Source: Sarcomyxa edulis (taxonomy: Eukaryota; Basidiomycota; Agaricomycetes; Agaricales; Mycenaceae). Taken from it: DNA of 64,000 nt. The position numbers and the translations under genes are program-made. Under the pieces are notes generated by a model. That model worked only from the letters and a program-made list of their open reading frames with translations, was not told the origin of the DNA and did not search any database. This document shows positions 1 through 15,681 of this stretch, in pieces. The DNA is taken from positions 806,001-870,000 of the forward strand of contig QUOL01000009.1 in assembly GCA_009761415.1 (NCBI GenBank), written 5' to 3'. Position 1 is the stretch's first letter. Each line of letters begins with the position of its first letter.

Positions 1-915
1 TCCGTTGAAATTCGAGACAGAGGAAGTGCGAGACATGGCGGAGAAATGAGAGGGCGATGAAGTCCCATCGAAAATTTGAGAATGAAAGGTACCGCTAGAT
101 GGGACCTGAGAGGATTGTGGTGTATACGAGCGAAGTTCGGAGACCGTAGGGTGCAGAAATGGTCGTGCAAGTTTGGATGGTGTACCTGTACCTCCGTTTG
201 AGAAGGAGTAGACACAGGCATGTGCTGTGGACAGACAATCAGCCCCTGGACCAGTATACAAGAGCCCATCACCTTCGCCGTCTATCTCGTCAGTGTCGTG
301 AGTGTATCCGAGTCTTCACCATCGTCCATGAGTTCTTCCATACAAGTCGAATAATTTAACGAAGGTCAAAATCAGTGCTTACTAGATGTCACCCACGTAT
401 ATCGCGACTTCGACAGCGCCGCCAACCCCTTCCCAATGACATCTTCCAAGCGGTTGTATGGCGACGTCGACCAACGACGCTTGTTGACTGTCCGTGAATC
501 GTTGAAGACGCAACGGACGCTGTCGTCCCCGGTCGGGTCTTCTCTTGACTTTGAGCAGAACGAATCATGAGTTGTGGAGTACAAGTCGACGAGCAAGAAA
601 ACAAAGGCGTCGAGGCGAAGTCTCTTGCGGAGGTTCTTGCGGAGGTGGCAGTGCCAGTGCCAAAAAAGGCAAAACACCAAGACTCGACTGGGACTGAACG
701 GAGATTTTGCAAGCTAGAGTAAGTGCACAATCTCATTTAGGTGTGCTATGAGAGACGGTACGTAGTGTCAGACCGTAGAGAAAACCGTTTCCCGTCATGG
801 GAGCTCGACGTCGAGGAGGGGAGGGAGGCTCGGAGGTTTCCGGTGGCGGTGACTCGAAACTGACGAATCTTCGTCAGTTTCTCAGCCACAAACGCGAACT
901 CGGACAGCCTGAGTG
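1..915. other. Unassigned left edge; possible short exon at 567-722
   Basis: No gene is recognised here. On the + strand, 567-722 reads as a short ATG-started open frame of 51 codons rich in Glu, Val and Lys. It ends at a GTAAGT donor-like site (719-724), so it could be an exon of a gene whose next exon I could not place in phase. It does not join cleanly to the gene starting at 916. The rest shows only short frames without family resemblance. Confidence 0.3.
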
Positions 916-1556
916 ATGTCCTCCTCAAACACAAAGAAACCAGCCTACTCTCGCGGTACACCATATGAACTCTTTGAATCTGGATTTGTCAAGAGAACTA
1001 GACACAAAAATTCTATACATTGGAATGATCGCCGTGTTCCTACTGTTGCCGAGTCAACTCCTCTTACCACTGCTTCCAAGCCTCCGACTGCTTTCCTGAC
1101 ACCTCTTGCACCTCTTACTACTGCATTTTCACCTCTTCCTGATGGACAAAAACTTCTAGCTGCTGCCCCGACATCTCTTCTTGCTGCCTCGACACCTCTG
1201 CCTGCTGCGGTTTCAAAATCTCAAAATCCTTCTCGATCACCATCTCTCGAAACAGAATCCCAAATCTACAAATTCTATGGTGTCACGTCCTTCAGTTTCA
1301 ATGATCCTTTTACTTCGCAACCTGTCAAGCCAGCAGAAGAACCCAGTGGCAGTGGGGATCTAGTAAGTAAATTATTGAAATAAATGACTGGTCTGCACTG
1401 ACACTTTGACAGAAACAGGAGGAGGATAAAGGTGTGAAGAAGACAAAAGAGACTCTGGTTCCCCGGTTGAAGAGTCGGAGACGTCTCGCAAAATTTTCTC
1501 AACGTCATCGTGAACGATTCATAGGTTACAGCCAAGATTCCGAACCTTCGAAATAG
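916..1556 (+). CDS. Hypothetical Ser/Thr/Pro-rich protein, two exons
   Basis: Product not recognised. Exons 916-1362 and 1413-1556 join in phase 0 across a 50-nt GTAAGT...CAG intron, giving about 196 residues. The first two thirds is low-complexity (Thr, Pro, Ala, Ser and Leu in repeated TPL/TTA-like triplets), likely disordered. The C-terminus is basic with a KSRRRLAKFSQRHRERF stretch that could bind nucleic acid or act as a nuclear signal, which is only a guess. The start is ATG 916; an in-frame TGA lies just upstream at 910-912. The clean intron and continuing frame argue for a real gene, but an extra 5' exon is possible. It lies tail-to-tail with the transposase gene. Confidence 0.5.
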
Positions 1557-1770
1557 GTCGGTGAGCACTAGCACTTGTATTATGAAGTCTTCAAATATCA
1601 ACTCAAATGATGTTCCTCTCACAGTAGTTGCCTTCAAGTTGCTACCCTCAATTGTCCTTTTCCTGTTGTGTTTTAACGTCGTTTAGCTACAAGTAATATT
1701 ATTTTCTTGCTCGTAAGTATGGCATACGACACCTTAAGAATTACGGTTGGAAACCACACAAAAATCTAGT

Positions 1771-4700
1771 CTACTCGTCTGGAATGTCCTCTGCGTCACC
1801 AGCCATAAACCCAACATCTAAACCCATCTTATCAAGAGCAAATAAGCCACCTTCTTGTCTACCGTAGGGCGGCATCGAAACACAAGTCACAATTGACTGG
1901 ATAGGAATTACCTTGAACCCATCGACACCGGTGTATCTACAGACCCACAATGCCTTGCTGGATGAACGTAATAGGTCCGCATCAGGGTCAGAGTAGACTG
2001 ACACTAATGCAAGATTCAAGATCTCGTCGTTGGCACCAAAAAGGCGAAAGAAATATTGGACCTCTGCGTACTCGTATTTGATTTTGTCGAGAGAAAACTA
2101 TCGGATATATCAGCACATTGAAGGTTTGTCAACAAATTTAGACATACCATAATGTTTCTGCCCATTCGAGGTACGCGTCGCAAATGTTTTTCTTTCCACC
2201 AGGCACGCACAATCTGTAAATTGGGAAGGCGAAGACGAGCCCATCGTATAATGCCCAAAGCCCATCCAGGATCAACTTGTCTCTCAACAGCGACTTCAAG
2301 ATAGGCTACAATGATTGCTTTCTCGTTGTCTTGAGGATAGAATCTGAATTTGTCTTTACCGCCCAGAAGAACATAGCCACCGTCGAGAGAGAGAGAGCTT
2401 GATGGAAGAGGTTTTTCGGGAACAAGATCAGGTATAAGTCTAGTCAGAGTGTTGATTTGTGCACGACGAATAGCACGTTGGGACAGGTTGGAGTAGGGGT
2501 TGGAAGGTTGCTTGATTTCTTCTCCAAGATTGCCGATGGTACGTTCCATAGTCCACTGGGTGTAGTAGGCACCAGGGCCCAAACGAACAATTTCTGGAAC
2601 AAGATGGAGGAGCGCGTGGATACTCTGTCGGCAGAAATGAAGACGTGAAGCCTTCCGCTGGTAGTACAACTCTTCGAACTCATGTACAAACTGAATGAGA
2701 AGTTCGTGAGCCTCAAGGAGCTCCTCGGGAGTGGCTTTACGCTGGTGAATGAGACGAACACCTCGAACGAGTTTACAGAAATGAACCCAGTATTTCTCGG
2801 GGAGAATACCATGAAAAAGGGCGGGACCGTAGCCGTAGATGTATGTTAGGAATTCCCAAGCCTTATAGCCGCTCGAAAGTTTTTCTTCTGGGTTACGAGG
2901 TGGACGATCGAATGAATTAGGTAGAAATTTTAGAAGCGCTTCGACTTCTTTGCCGTGGAGCTTCCAAACTTCACCTGTAAGGCAGACCCAGTCCCAGGTG
3001 GTTTTATCGTCAGTTGAATGACACTTGAATTGACCGCGCCATAATTTGAGAAGAAGTTCGGGAATGTTAATGGAGATAAGATGCATGAGATCGGCAGGAA
3101 AGCATCCAGGAAGATCAAGAATATGCTCGGACGGGAAGCCGCTGAAGATGCTTGGTCTTGCAATACCGGTTTCGCGTCGGCGCGTTTCGTAAGAGGCATG
3201 GTCTGCAGTAACAACGACAGCCAGCGCTGCGAGATATTCCGCGGTATTACCGGAGGACAGGTAATCTGCATCGACGTCCGGGTGGTCACATCCTTCGACA
3301 TTGTAGAAAAACGGCTTGAGAAGGGCAGGATAGTAATGACTATCCCCGGGGTAACGGCGTCCCTTGACTGGACAATACAGTCGACAACCGTATGCTCCGC
3401 AGTGTCCACAAAGTCCATCCAGATACGCCATGGCAGGCCCATCAGCAGTAATAAGAAAAAGGAATGGTTTGCAAACTTTGACGACGTTTGCAACGCAATC
3501 CCAAACTGGTAGACCTTCCTTCATCAAGGCGACCACATGATGAAGCCCAGGAAACAAGAATGAGTCGAGATCCTTCGGTTTGTTCGGACCAGGAATAACG
3601 CCGCCAACAAGTACATGTTTCTTCTTGTAACGCGTGGCTGGGTCGTAGTCGAGGAGTACCCAAATGTAAATCCAACAATCAGAGTGTTTGCTCCGATACA
3701 GTTGGGCGCCATCGATGGAATACATGAGGAGAGGGTCACCTGGCTTGATTTTCCCTGCCTTGTAAGCGTCAAGATATGCTGAGCCGCAATACACGTCGTC
3801 ATAGACACCAATTTCATCGTCGTTGAGTCCCAACTCGTGCAGGATTTCCTGGGTCCTGCGTTCACGATACCCGATGTCATGGACACCCTCAGGTGTCCTC
3901 CAAATAGACTGTATCTGAGGACCTATCGGAATAGTATGGAAAACACGCTCGGGGATCTGTGTTTCTCCATCCTGATCAAACTGGTAGCGCGCTTTGCCAC
4001 ATTTCGGACAGTTATGGAGGTCACTATAAGCTCCGGTAAACGCGACGCACGTATCTGGACACATATGAGTTTCGATAGGTACGACTCCGGTGATATCCTG
4101 GATTTTCTTTTCCAGACTGTGAAAGGAGAGGATTGGAACCTCGGGATGACGACGAGTGTAATTTTCCATAGATTCAGCATACTTTTTCTCGGAGGCTCCC
4201 TCGTGGATGTACGTGCCTAGTGCATAACGCAGATCTGCGTCAACGACAATAGGTTCTTGGAGAGGGTTCCGAAGACGTGCATAGACTTCGGGTGTGAGAG
4301 CCTCTTGCTCGTCCTCGAGACGAGCAGTCTTGAGAGCATCGATAAATGAGTTGGCGATCTGTATATCTGCAAGGGTGACTTTGGGTGGCACGATGCGGTC
4401 TGGATCTTGCTGCTCCGGCGCATTAGGTTGCTATTATAATAATGAATGTTAGAATCAAAGGATTTTAGATACGAAAGCCAAAAGATATCTACGTGTTGAT
4501 GATCTCCCGGACCATTATCTCCTCCTTCGTTTTCATCTCCACCTCCTTCCAAACCTCCAGGACCATTATCCCCTCCTTCGTTCCCATCCCCACCTCCTTC
4601 AAATCCTCCCGGACCATTATCCCCTCCTTCGTTCCCATCCCCACCTCCTGCCCCTCCTCCCGGACCATTATTCCCTCCGTTCCCATTATCCCCTCCTTCG

Positions 4701-5032
4701 CCTCCATCCCCACCACCTTCAAAACCTTCACCTCCTACGCCGTTCCCCCCCTCGAAACCTCGTGGACCATTATTCCCCCCTTCGGATCCTCCAGCAACTC
4801 CTCCTTCTCTGCGGTCTTCATTTCCTCCGTCACCATTTCCCTCATCCTCCTCCTCGGGTCCAGCATGTCGAGGGCGTTTAGCTGGTAAACCGATCCATTC
4901 ACGATAATTTGGCTGGGGAATGGATATGCGATACTGGGCGTGGTTACGGAATGTCCTTTCGGAAACTGCCTTTCGAGATTTGCAGTATCGAGGACAGTCA
5001 CAATAAAATTTATGTTGGTTGATCGAGTTCAT
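1771..5032 (-). mobile_element. Tnp2-family (CACTA/EnSpm-like) DNA transposon, transposase gene
   Basis: Transposase of the Tnp2 type common in basidiomycetes. Three exons close perfectly in phase: 4493-5032, 2148-4430 and 1771-2097, with introns of 62 and 50 nt, giving 1049 residues without a stop. The N-terminus has a Cys-rich motif (CDCPRYCKSRKAV) typical of this family. A Gly/Asp/Asn-rich spacer encoded by 51-bp tandem repeats follows. The central block carries CPKCG, an MYSIDGAQLY segment, TADGPAMA and a CGHCGAYGC...YCP cluster. The C-terminal segment, ALVSVYS...LWVCRY, is also family-typical. Because the frame is intact, the element may be recently active. I did not find convincing terminal inverted repeats or a target-site duplication, so element ends are unknown. 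Its promoter side faces the beta-tubulin gene. Confidence 0.85.
4509..4671 (-). repeat. 51-bp tandem repeats coding the Gly-rich transposase spacer
   Basis: The decamer GGACCATTAT recurs at 4509, 4560, 4611 and 4662, exactly 51 bp apart, so the array has three full units and a partial one. It encodes 17-residue Gly/Asn/Asp/Glu units within exon 1 of the transposase. The period is a multiple of three, so gain or loss of units keeps the frame. Confidence 0.9.
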
Positions 5033-5511
5033 TGGAATATAGACTGGGTGAGAGGAAATCCGAACTTAGTGATTTTTTTCGAACCAATCGAAGCAACGGA
5101 TTGAAGCTTTGGGGTGTGGCTGTAAAAATCAGTAAATGATTGTATACCGTTGCACGTTCCGACCTCGGGCCGGGAAGTTTTCCGAAAATCAGTAAATAAT
5201 TGTTCACAGCCGTATATAATGATCCGGATTTTTCACTGGGATTGAAGCTCCGCTCGAAAATATGGGTTGAGGGTCCATCGTTGGATCCCATTTTTGTCTT
5301 GTTACTCCCCAAATCCACTCTCTTCCGACCATCCCCTCATTATATCCCCACTAGATCCTAATGTAAGTTATCGTTATTTTATTTCTTGGGCGTGCGGGCG
5401 CGCCTTTTCGTTAGTGCTGCAGAATTTGCTGCAAAACACGCGGTTGTGTCGCGTTGTCTTGTCATCCCACTTTCGATATCCAATTTGAGCATCACTGACC
5501 TCCTCCTCAGT
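5033..5511. promoter_or_regulatory. Intergenic region between the transposase and beta-tubulin starts
   Basis: The two genes are divergent and 479 bp apart, so this stretch must hold the beta-tubulin promoter and 5' leader and the 5' end of the transposon. A pyrimidine-rich leader precedes ATG 5512. I see no clear TATA box for tubulin. Confidence 0.4.
5125..5203 (+). repeat. Two direct repeats upstream of the transposase
   Basis: A 19-bp motif, AAAATCAGTAAATRATTGT, occurs at 5125-5143 and 5185-5203 with one mismatch and 60-bp spacing. Subterminal direct repeats are usual transposase-binding sites in CACTA-type elements, so this could mark the 5' subterminal region. That role is inference; a matching copy at the other end was not found. 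Confidence 0.4.
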
Positions 5512-7470
<1,959 letters not shown>

Positions 7471-8644
7471 ACGTTTGATCGTGGAGACGCCTTGAGTGGC
7501 GTCGTCCTGTTCTTGTCTCTAATATCGAAAACTTAGGTAACCCCCCTTTATTGTGTCCTTCATCGTGTTGCTCGCCTGGGTCCTTTTCACTCTCTCGTTT
7601 TTTGATGCCCGTTACCCCTACCAAGTTACCCTATTAGCATGCGTCGATCAATTTCCTTACGTTTCTTCTCTGCGGATGTCAATCTTTTTCAAATGACAAA
7701 CATATAATGATTTTACTTGGTAGAAAACGTTTCGAAGTCGGCCGAAATCTGGGACCTTGCGCTTCCCACAGAATGCACTCCTGCCATTCGTGCCCTGTCC
7801 TCGGCTGCCTCTATTCTCTACGGGGCCCCGACGGTCCTGACCGCATTTCTCCGGAAGACTTTATAGAACTGACATCTTTCTCACTTCTCCCTCACTTGTA
7901 GACTAGTGTTTGATGCTAATGGTAGGTCATTCTGATTGCGTATGTTCATACTGTCCTCCGTCTGAGCATGAGACCATATGATAAGTGTTTGCACTGATTG
8001 CACGAGCCCACAGTTCACGCTTCCAAGTCCGGACCTCGAACGGAAGTAAAGACCAGAACGCCAGAACGCCATAGATCCTGGCTCTAGAGACCTCCCGAAT
8101 AATAATACAACATAATTGAGAACACAATTCCGTTTTCTCCGTGTAGGTCTCGGAGCGGCGACTTGGACATACACCCAGCCGGCGTTCCGAAGGATCGTGT
8201 GTATCCTACAGCCCCGACAATTCTCGGTATTCAATTCATATTCATATTCAGACCCTATTCTCTCAGGTATGTCACATTGACAGCATATACCTTCTTGATG
8301 TTTTCTTGATCTGATTAAATGGTTTGTCCAGGGCGTCCACACGTTGGTCCAACATTGTACGGGGCCGTTCTACTGGTAGCAATACTCACGCCGCTCTAAG
8401 CCATCCCTAAACGTCTGTTCGTTTACGAGACCTCTGCATGTGCTCGAGATGTCATATGGTGATGTCCCTCACAGGAAATGTCAACACAAGGTGATTCGCT
8501 TCACCGACTTCTGCGCTTTCCGGGGCGCACAGACCTTCTTGGACTGGTATAAGAACAAAGCCAACTTTGAATTTTACTAGGTGAACTCCTAGAGTCTACT
8601 TGCAACCGTCTGGGCCACAGCCGAATATTCCGTCAGACTCTACA
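7471..8644. other. Intergenic: beta-tubulin 3' region and hydrophobin 1 promoter
   Basis: No gene recognised. The left part is presumably the tubulin 3' UTR and the right end the hydrophobin promoter. The short open frames in between resemble no family and lack coherent splice signals. Confidence 0.5.
8548..8553 (+). promoter_or_regulatory. TATA box of hydrophobin 1
   Basis: TATAAG lies 92 bp upstream of ATG 8645. This is a plausible core promoter for a strongly and conditionally expressed hydrophobin. Confidence 0.5.
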
Positions 8645-9216
8645 ATGTTCGCTCGTCTTTCTACCGTTCTCTTTTACGCGTTATTCGCGTTCACTCTCCT
8701 TGCGGCCGCCAGACCCGGTGGAGTCACTCCCACAAAGACAGTCACCGTTACAGCGGTAAGCTTGCGTTTCCTTGTTGATATTCAGTAAGTCGCCAGTGGC
8801 TGATTCTACATGTTTGAAGACGGTTCCCGGCCCAACCGCCACTTCAATTCCCGCATCGCAATGCAATACTGGTCTGCTTCCATCTGCAATGTTAATTGCG
8901 TCTCCTCAACGTGTTGTATAGGTGACATACAATGCTGTAACAGCGTTCAGATGGCCAGTTCAGAGAGCGCCGGTTCACTTCTTGGTCTATTGGGAATCAT
9001 TCTCAACACCCTCGACGTTCTGGTCGGCGTGAACTGCTCTCCCATCACTGTTATTGGCGGTGGAAGCTCCTCCTGCACTGCGGAGCCCGTCTGTTGCGAG
9101 AACAATAGCTTTGTGAGTCTCTATATCTTGGCATCCATGCATGTTCACTAACTGGACTCTTCGCTCAGAACGGACTCATTGCCATCGGGTGCAGCCCTAT
9201 CAACATCAATCTCTAA
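8645..9216 (+). CDS. Class I hydrophobin 1
   Basis: Small secreted amphipathic protein that self-assembles at air-water interfaces and coats hyphae and fruiting bodies. Exons 8645-8755, 8820-8871, 8922-9112 and 9169-9216 give 133 residues. A signal peptide occupies about residues 1-22 ([14 protein letters not shown]). The eight Cys follow C-X6-CC-X32-C-X12-C-X5-CC-X12-C, the class I basidiomycete pattern. Conserved landmarks are CNTG, the hydrophobic GLLGI...GVNC core and the terminal GCSPI. The start is fixed by the signal peptide and a TATA box upstream. A second hydrophobin lies 16 kb to the right, with similar core but different N-terminus. Confidence 0.95.
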
Positions 9217-9669
9217 TATCAGCCGGTAACATTCTTTCGAAGCTGTTTGAGGGATTTTCAGCGGGGTTTTGTTCAGGGCTTATTTTATGGGGTCATCGAG
9301 CCTGTTCAAATTTTGCACTGCGGTCAATGAGTCATGAATGATAGGGATATGTTAGACAACTTCTGCAAGAATAGCGCGCCTCGGGTTTTGACGAGATAGC
9401 CATACTCTGGAGCTAGGTACCTCTAAGTACCCAAATGTCGAGACTGAGAGTGGAACTTTCGTGCGAATCCCAATATGTATCTGGGCCCACGCTGGGCAGG
9501 TGATATCAAGTGGTGATCTCTCCGTCTACAAGCAACTGTCGATAGAGCCTGTTTCGCAGGATGTGATACGGTATGGTAGTATAGTATGGCATGAGCAATC
9601 AATTTACCAAATATCCATAGCTGTCTCTCAGCTCTAAGATACTAATACTATAGTACAGGGCAATCAGTT
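9217..9669. other. Intergenic between hydrophobin 1 and CRN-A
   Basis: No gene seen. From about 9647 rightward the DNA becomes nearly identical to the DNA from about 32430, marking one edge of the duplicated Crinkler tract. Confidence 0.6.
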
Positions 9670-11430
9670 CTAAAGTGTATAATCATTTACCAATAACAGC
9701 TCTGAGCGCTTGTTTTTCTTGTAGTCCTCGTCGTCGCAGTAAAGGGAAATGAGATTCGCGAGTGCATACGCGTCGTGTCTCCTGGACATGAATCCATTCT
9801 TTTCGACGTCGGGGGCCAACTCGACCGTGATAAGTCTGGAATTGAGCGAAGCTGGATACCTCTCTACCCCCTCCATACCAGTCCAGTCGAAATCGATGAG
9901 CTTCACCTTCATGGTGCCATCGCTCTCCGTAAGCATGACATTTGTGTTACGGAGATCACCAAACACAAGGTCTTTATCGTGTAAGATCTTCAAAGCGCTC
10001 TCCAAGTCCTCGAAAACCTTGCGCGGAAGACTGTTCTTCGGTGCGTCGAACATCCGCGTCCCGTTCAAGACGCGCTCCATGACCACCATGTTCGGACAAC
10101 CGATCAATGGTTCACAACTGTACAACCTCGGGGCAAAACCCGCCTCCGCTAGTGCGTTGTGTGCCGTCTTGTTGTACGTGGTAGCAAATTTGACTACGAC
10201 TTCTTCCCCCGCCCCGTTCCCGAGATTGGCAAGGTACAGCGAGCGCATGTCTATATGGTTTTTTTCGGGGGCGGATTGGGGCCTCATGAGAAGTTCCTTG
10301 TTGTTTCGATCAAGTTTTGCCTTGAATTTGAGCTGGGGGATATACGAGTTCGAAAGATCAGTACCCGGCACCGCCGAGGGGCGAGGCAGATGCCAATCCT
10401 CCGCCGCAACTTGCGCCGGTAGATGGAGCGGATCAGAGAACCTGGAGTATTCTGCCCGAAGCCGTGCGCCACATTCTTTCAGGGCCGATGCAATTAGAGC
10501 CAACTTGAGGATCGTCTCGTCAATGTTTTCGTCATCCAGGATCTCGAAATCGAGGATTTTTTTCACTATGACCTCCTCCAAGCATACAGCTATCGAAATC
10601 TCGAGCACATTGCCCATGGTGGCGATAAGCATAATGGGCATTTTGTAATACTTGAAGGAGTCCTATTCGCATGTCAATTTAGCGTTCGAGAACTGGGAAC
10701 AAATGACATCACGAACCTTCTTACTGTAGCAGTTCTTTGTGTACCAGACCAAGGCCTGCAAGCTCGCGTCGCCAGCCAGTCCAGGATGGTTCTTATCCTC
10801 CCGGACCCCCAGCTCTCTCCATATAACATCCGCGCGATTGCTCCCTTTTGATGGTCCCGAACCCCTGCTTTGCACTTCCTTCTCAGACTCCCCGAAAATT
10901 GTCTCGAAAAACTCATCTAAGGCATCCCGATGTTCCTTTTCGGAAGCGTAGCAGACACGAGACTTATCGAAATAGGATCGGGCGGCTCTGAGCTGATCCG
11001 GCGTGAATTCTTTGGGTGCTCCTGACGAGTGGGGCCAGTCTTGTCGGGTCTTAACGTGAGAATCAAGGCTTTGGAGTCGGTGTTGTAGCAAAGCCAGATC
11101 CGGGTCAAACACTGCAACGGGATGGCCATGTCGGCCGGTCAATCTACCGGTGAAGACACGTTCGTGCGCCAGCTTGACGCCGTCAGCACGTTCAATAGAA
11201 ATTGTCTCCTTGTCTACCTCTGCAAGCATCTTGTTTCGACCTATGATAATGTCAGAACGTATTCGAAACGAGGACCGTGGAAGACAGTAGCAGCGGGCTT
11301 ACGCGTGATGCCAGGAAGCTCTGGTACAGTGTCTCGAGCCTCTTCTTCCTCCTCAGGTTCAAGACGTGAAGGTGGACTAGGTGTCTTGACGAGTAGTACC
11401 TCATTTGTCACAATCGCAAGGTCTTTCACC
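9647..11430. repeat. Near-identical tract, left copy (CRN-A)
   Basis: About 1.78 kb matching 32430-34213 without a gap. I count about 15 substitutions, spread over exons and both introns. Identity stops abruptly near 11430, inside the header-coding exon. Confidence 0.9.
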
Positions 11431-11708
11431 AGTGTGACTCGAGGGACGCGCTCGATCGCGTCGTCCTTGAAAGTGAGCGTTTCGTCTTCGACCCCAGGTG
11501 AATTCATGAGAAGACTTCGATTTTTGAGTCTCCACAATGTGAGCGAGGAGATAGGGTATTGGTCAAAGTCAAGCCCCATCTTCTTTGTGGCCGCCTCGAT
11601 CAAGTCTTCGACATCGAACTCAGCATCTGGCAGAGCCCCGACGGGCTGCCTCTGGGCCTTGTTTTTGTGATTTATGCGGAGACACCAGACTTTTTGTGGA
11701 GTAGTCAT
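9670..11708 (-). CDS. Crinkler-type protein with C-terminal kinase-like domain, copy A (CRN-A)
   Basis: Exons 11303-11708, 10717-11240 and 9670-10662 close in phase to 640 residues. Residues 1-110 are a Crinkler header (ubiquitin-like): VWCLRINHKNKA, LTLWRLK and the EVLLVKTP end resemble the conserved LFLAK and HVLV regions of Crinklers. An acidic linker follows, then a middle region of unknown function (about 136-310). A kinase-like domain follows with VVVKFA (Lys468), FGDLRNTN (Asp546, Asn551) and IDFD (Asp567) in place of HRDLKxxN and DFG. The HRD His is Gly, but the catalytic Asp is kept. No signal peptide is evident. Crinklers are known as host-targeted effectors in oomycetes and chytrids and occur in non-pathogenic fungi with unclear roles. 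The start is chosen at ATG 11708 because MT(T/I)PQKVWCL is shared by all copies after a common leader. Confidence 0.85.
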
Positions 11709-12317
11709 GATGGTAGTAGTTGTGTTAGTAGTTGTGGCAGAAGAAATAGTTGTTGTTGTGGTGGTGGTGGTGGTTTGAGTGTGAGTTGGGAGTGGCTCCA
11801 ATTTCAATTTGAACTTCCGTTACTATCACCTGTGGTGACATGTCACGTGTGAGCTGTAACGCGTAGCACGCGACAACGCGCGTACCATGGGCCAAGTCGC
11901 TGCTGTCAGGGCAGCATACAGCAGGTACGAAAAATGACTAAAGGCAGAAAAATCGCCCGAGAAGTTCATCCGCAAGCTCGATGGATCCTTCAACCTCCCA
12001 TGTAGTAAGCCGGTGGCATACTTACTATTGCGAAGCTGTTTGGAAGCTTAGAATTTATTGGCTTCTCTGTTCAGTATGAAGCGATTCCGAGCCATCGAGT
12101 GTGCTCACGTTTTGCACGGTCAAAGGATGAAGGATTTTAGACAAATTTTACGTCAGGTCGTATCGAGTGGGATTCTTTCTGTGGAAACCGACAAACAATG
12201 AGTGGATCCTACACGCGGCACCCTCTGTACTACCAGATCTAGACAAATGTATCGTAAACAACAACAGGGGTGGGCTATGTACAGGAGGAATCCAGTTGAA
12301 CCTGTAGAGAAAATTCA
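11709..12317. promoter_or_regulatory. CRN-A 5' region and PRP43 3' flank
   Basis: Immediately upstream of CRN-A, on its sense strand, the leader is a CAC/CAA/ACT trinucleotide-rich stretch (about 11709-11785). Its counterparts precede CRN-B and CRN-C, including a TTCTGCCACAACTAC core. Further out lie segments moderately similar to the CRN-B upstream region, around the GCTGCTGTCAG...GCAGCAGGTACGA blocks. No gene is seen between 11850 and 12317. Confidence 0.5.
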
Positions 12318-15265
<2,948 letters not shown>

Positions 15266-15681
15266 ATTCAGGAAGGTAGAATTTAAGAGGATGTTCGAAG
15301 ACGAAAGGACGCCGACGCAAAAATTCCCAATTAGGTAATATATCTCAGATTTTGGGCAACTCGAGCTCAAATTTCGAACAAAGTCTTATGCAAAAATTCT
15401 AGGCCAATGTAGGTAAGGGAAAATAAGGATATCTAGGTAGGATGGAGTACGTGGGGGAACTAAGGAGGACGTACAAGTGTAAGGCAACTGGGTGAAGATC
15501 GTGTGAAAATGACATAACGGCAAATTTGCGTGGTAATACTAAATACAAGAATTCTCTTATTTTCGACGGTGGAGCACTCTTCAGACTAGAACCTTCGTCG
15601 CTGTTGGCCGCAACGACAAGACCCTTTCCAGAGTCGTCACTAGGCCTCAACTGTAGCCAGCACATCCCAGACTGTGCAGCC
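15266..15681. promoter_or_regulatory. Shared promoter region between PRP43 and the HPSGF-repeat gene
   Basis: The two genes diverge from here with starts 416 bp apart. The PRP43 and HPSGF-gene leaders must lie within it. No other coding signal is convincing. Confidence 0.5.

Noticed and set aside
1..5400. Terminal inverted repeats of the Tnp2 element
   Set aside because: No convincing CACTA-type ends or target duplications could be found by eye.
9749..10648. A 299-codon open frame antisense to CRN-A exon 3, repeated at 32532-33431
   Set aside because: It mirrors the kinase exon; its similarity in both copies follows from the near-identical DNA. Its translation resembles no family.
10663..10722. 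GTAAGAAGG as the donor of CRN-A intron 2
   Set aside because: It gives the wrong phase, and CRN-B has GCAAG there. AAG|GTTCGT works in both copies and has a counterpart in CRN-C.
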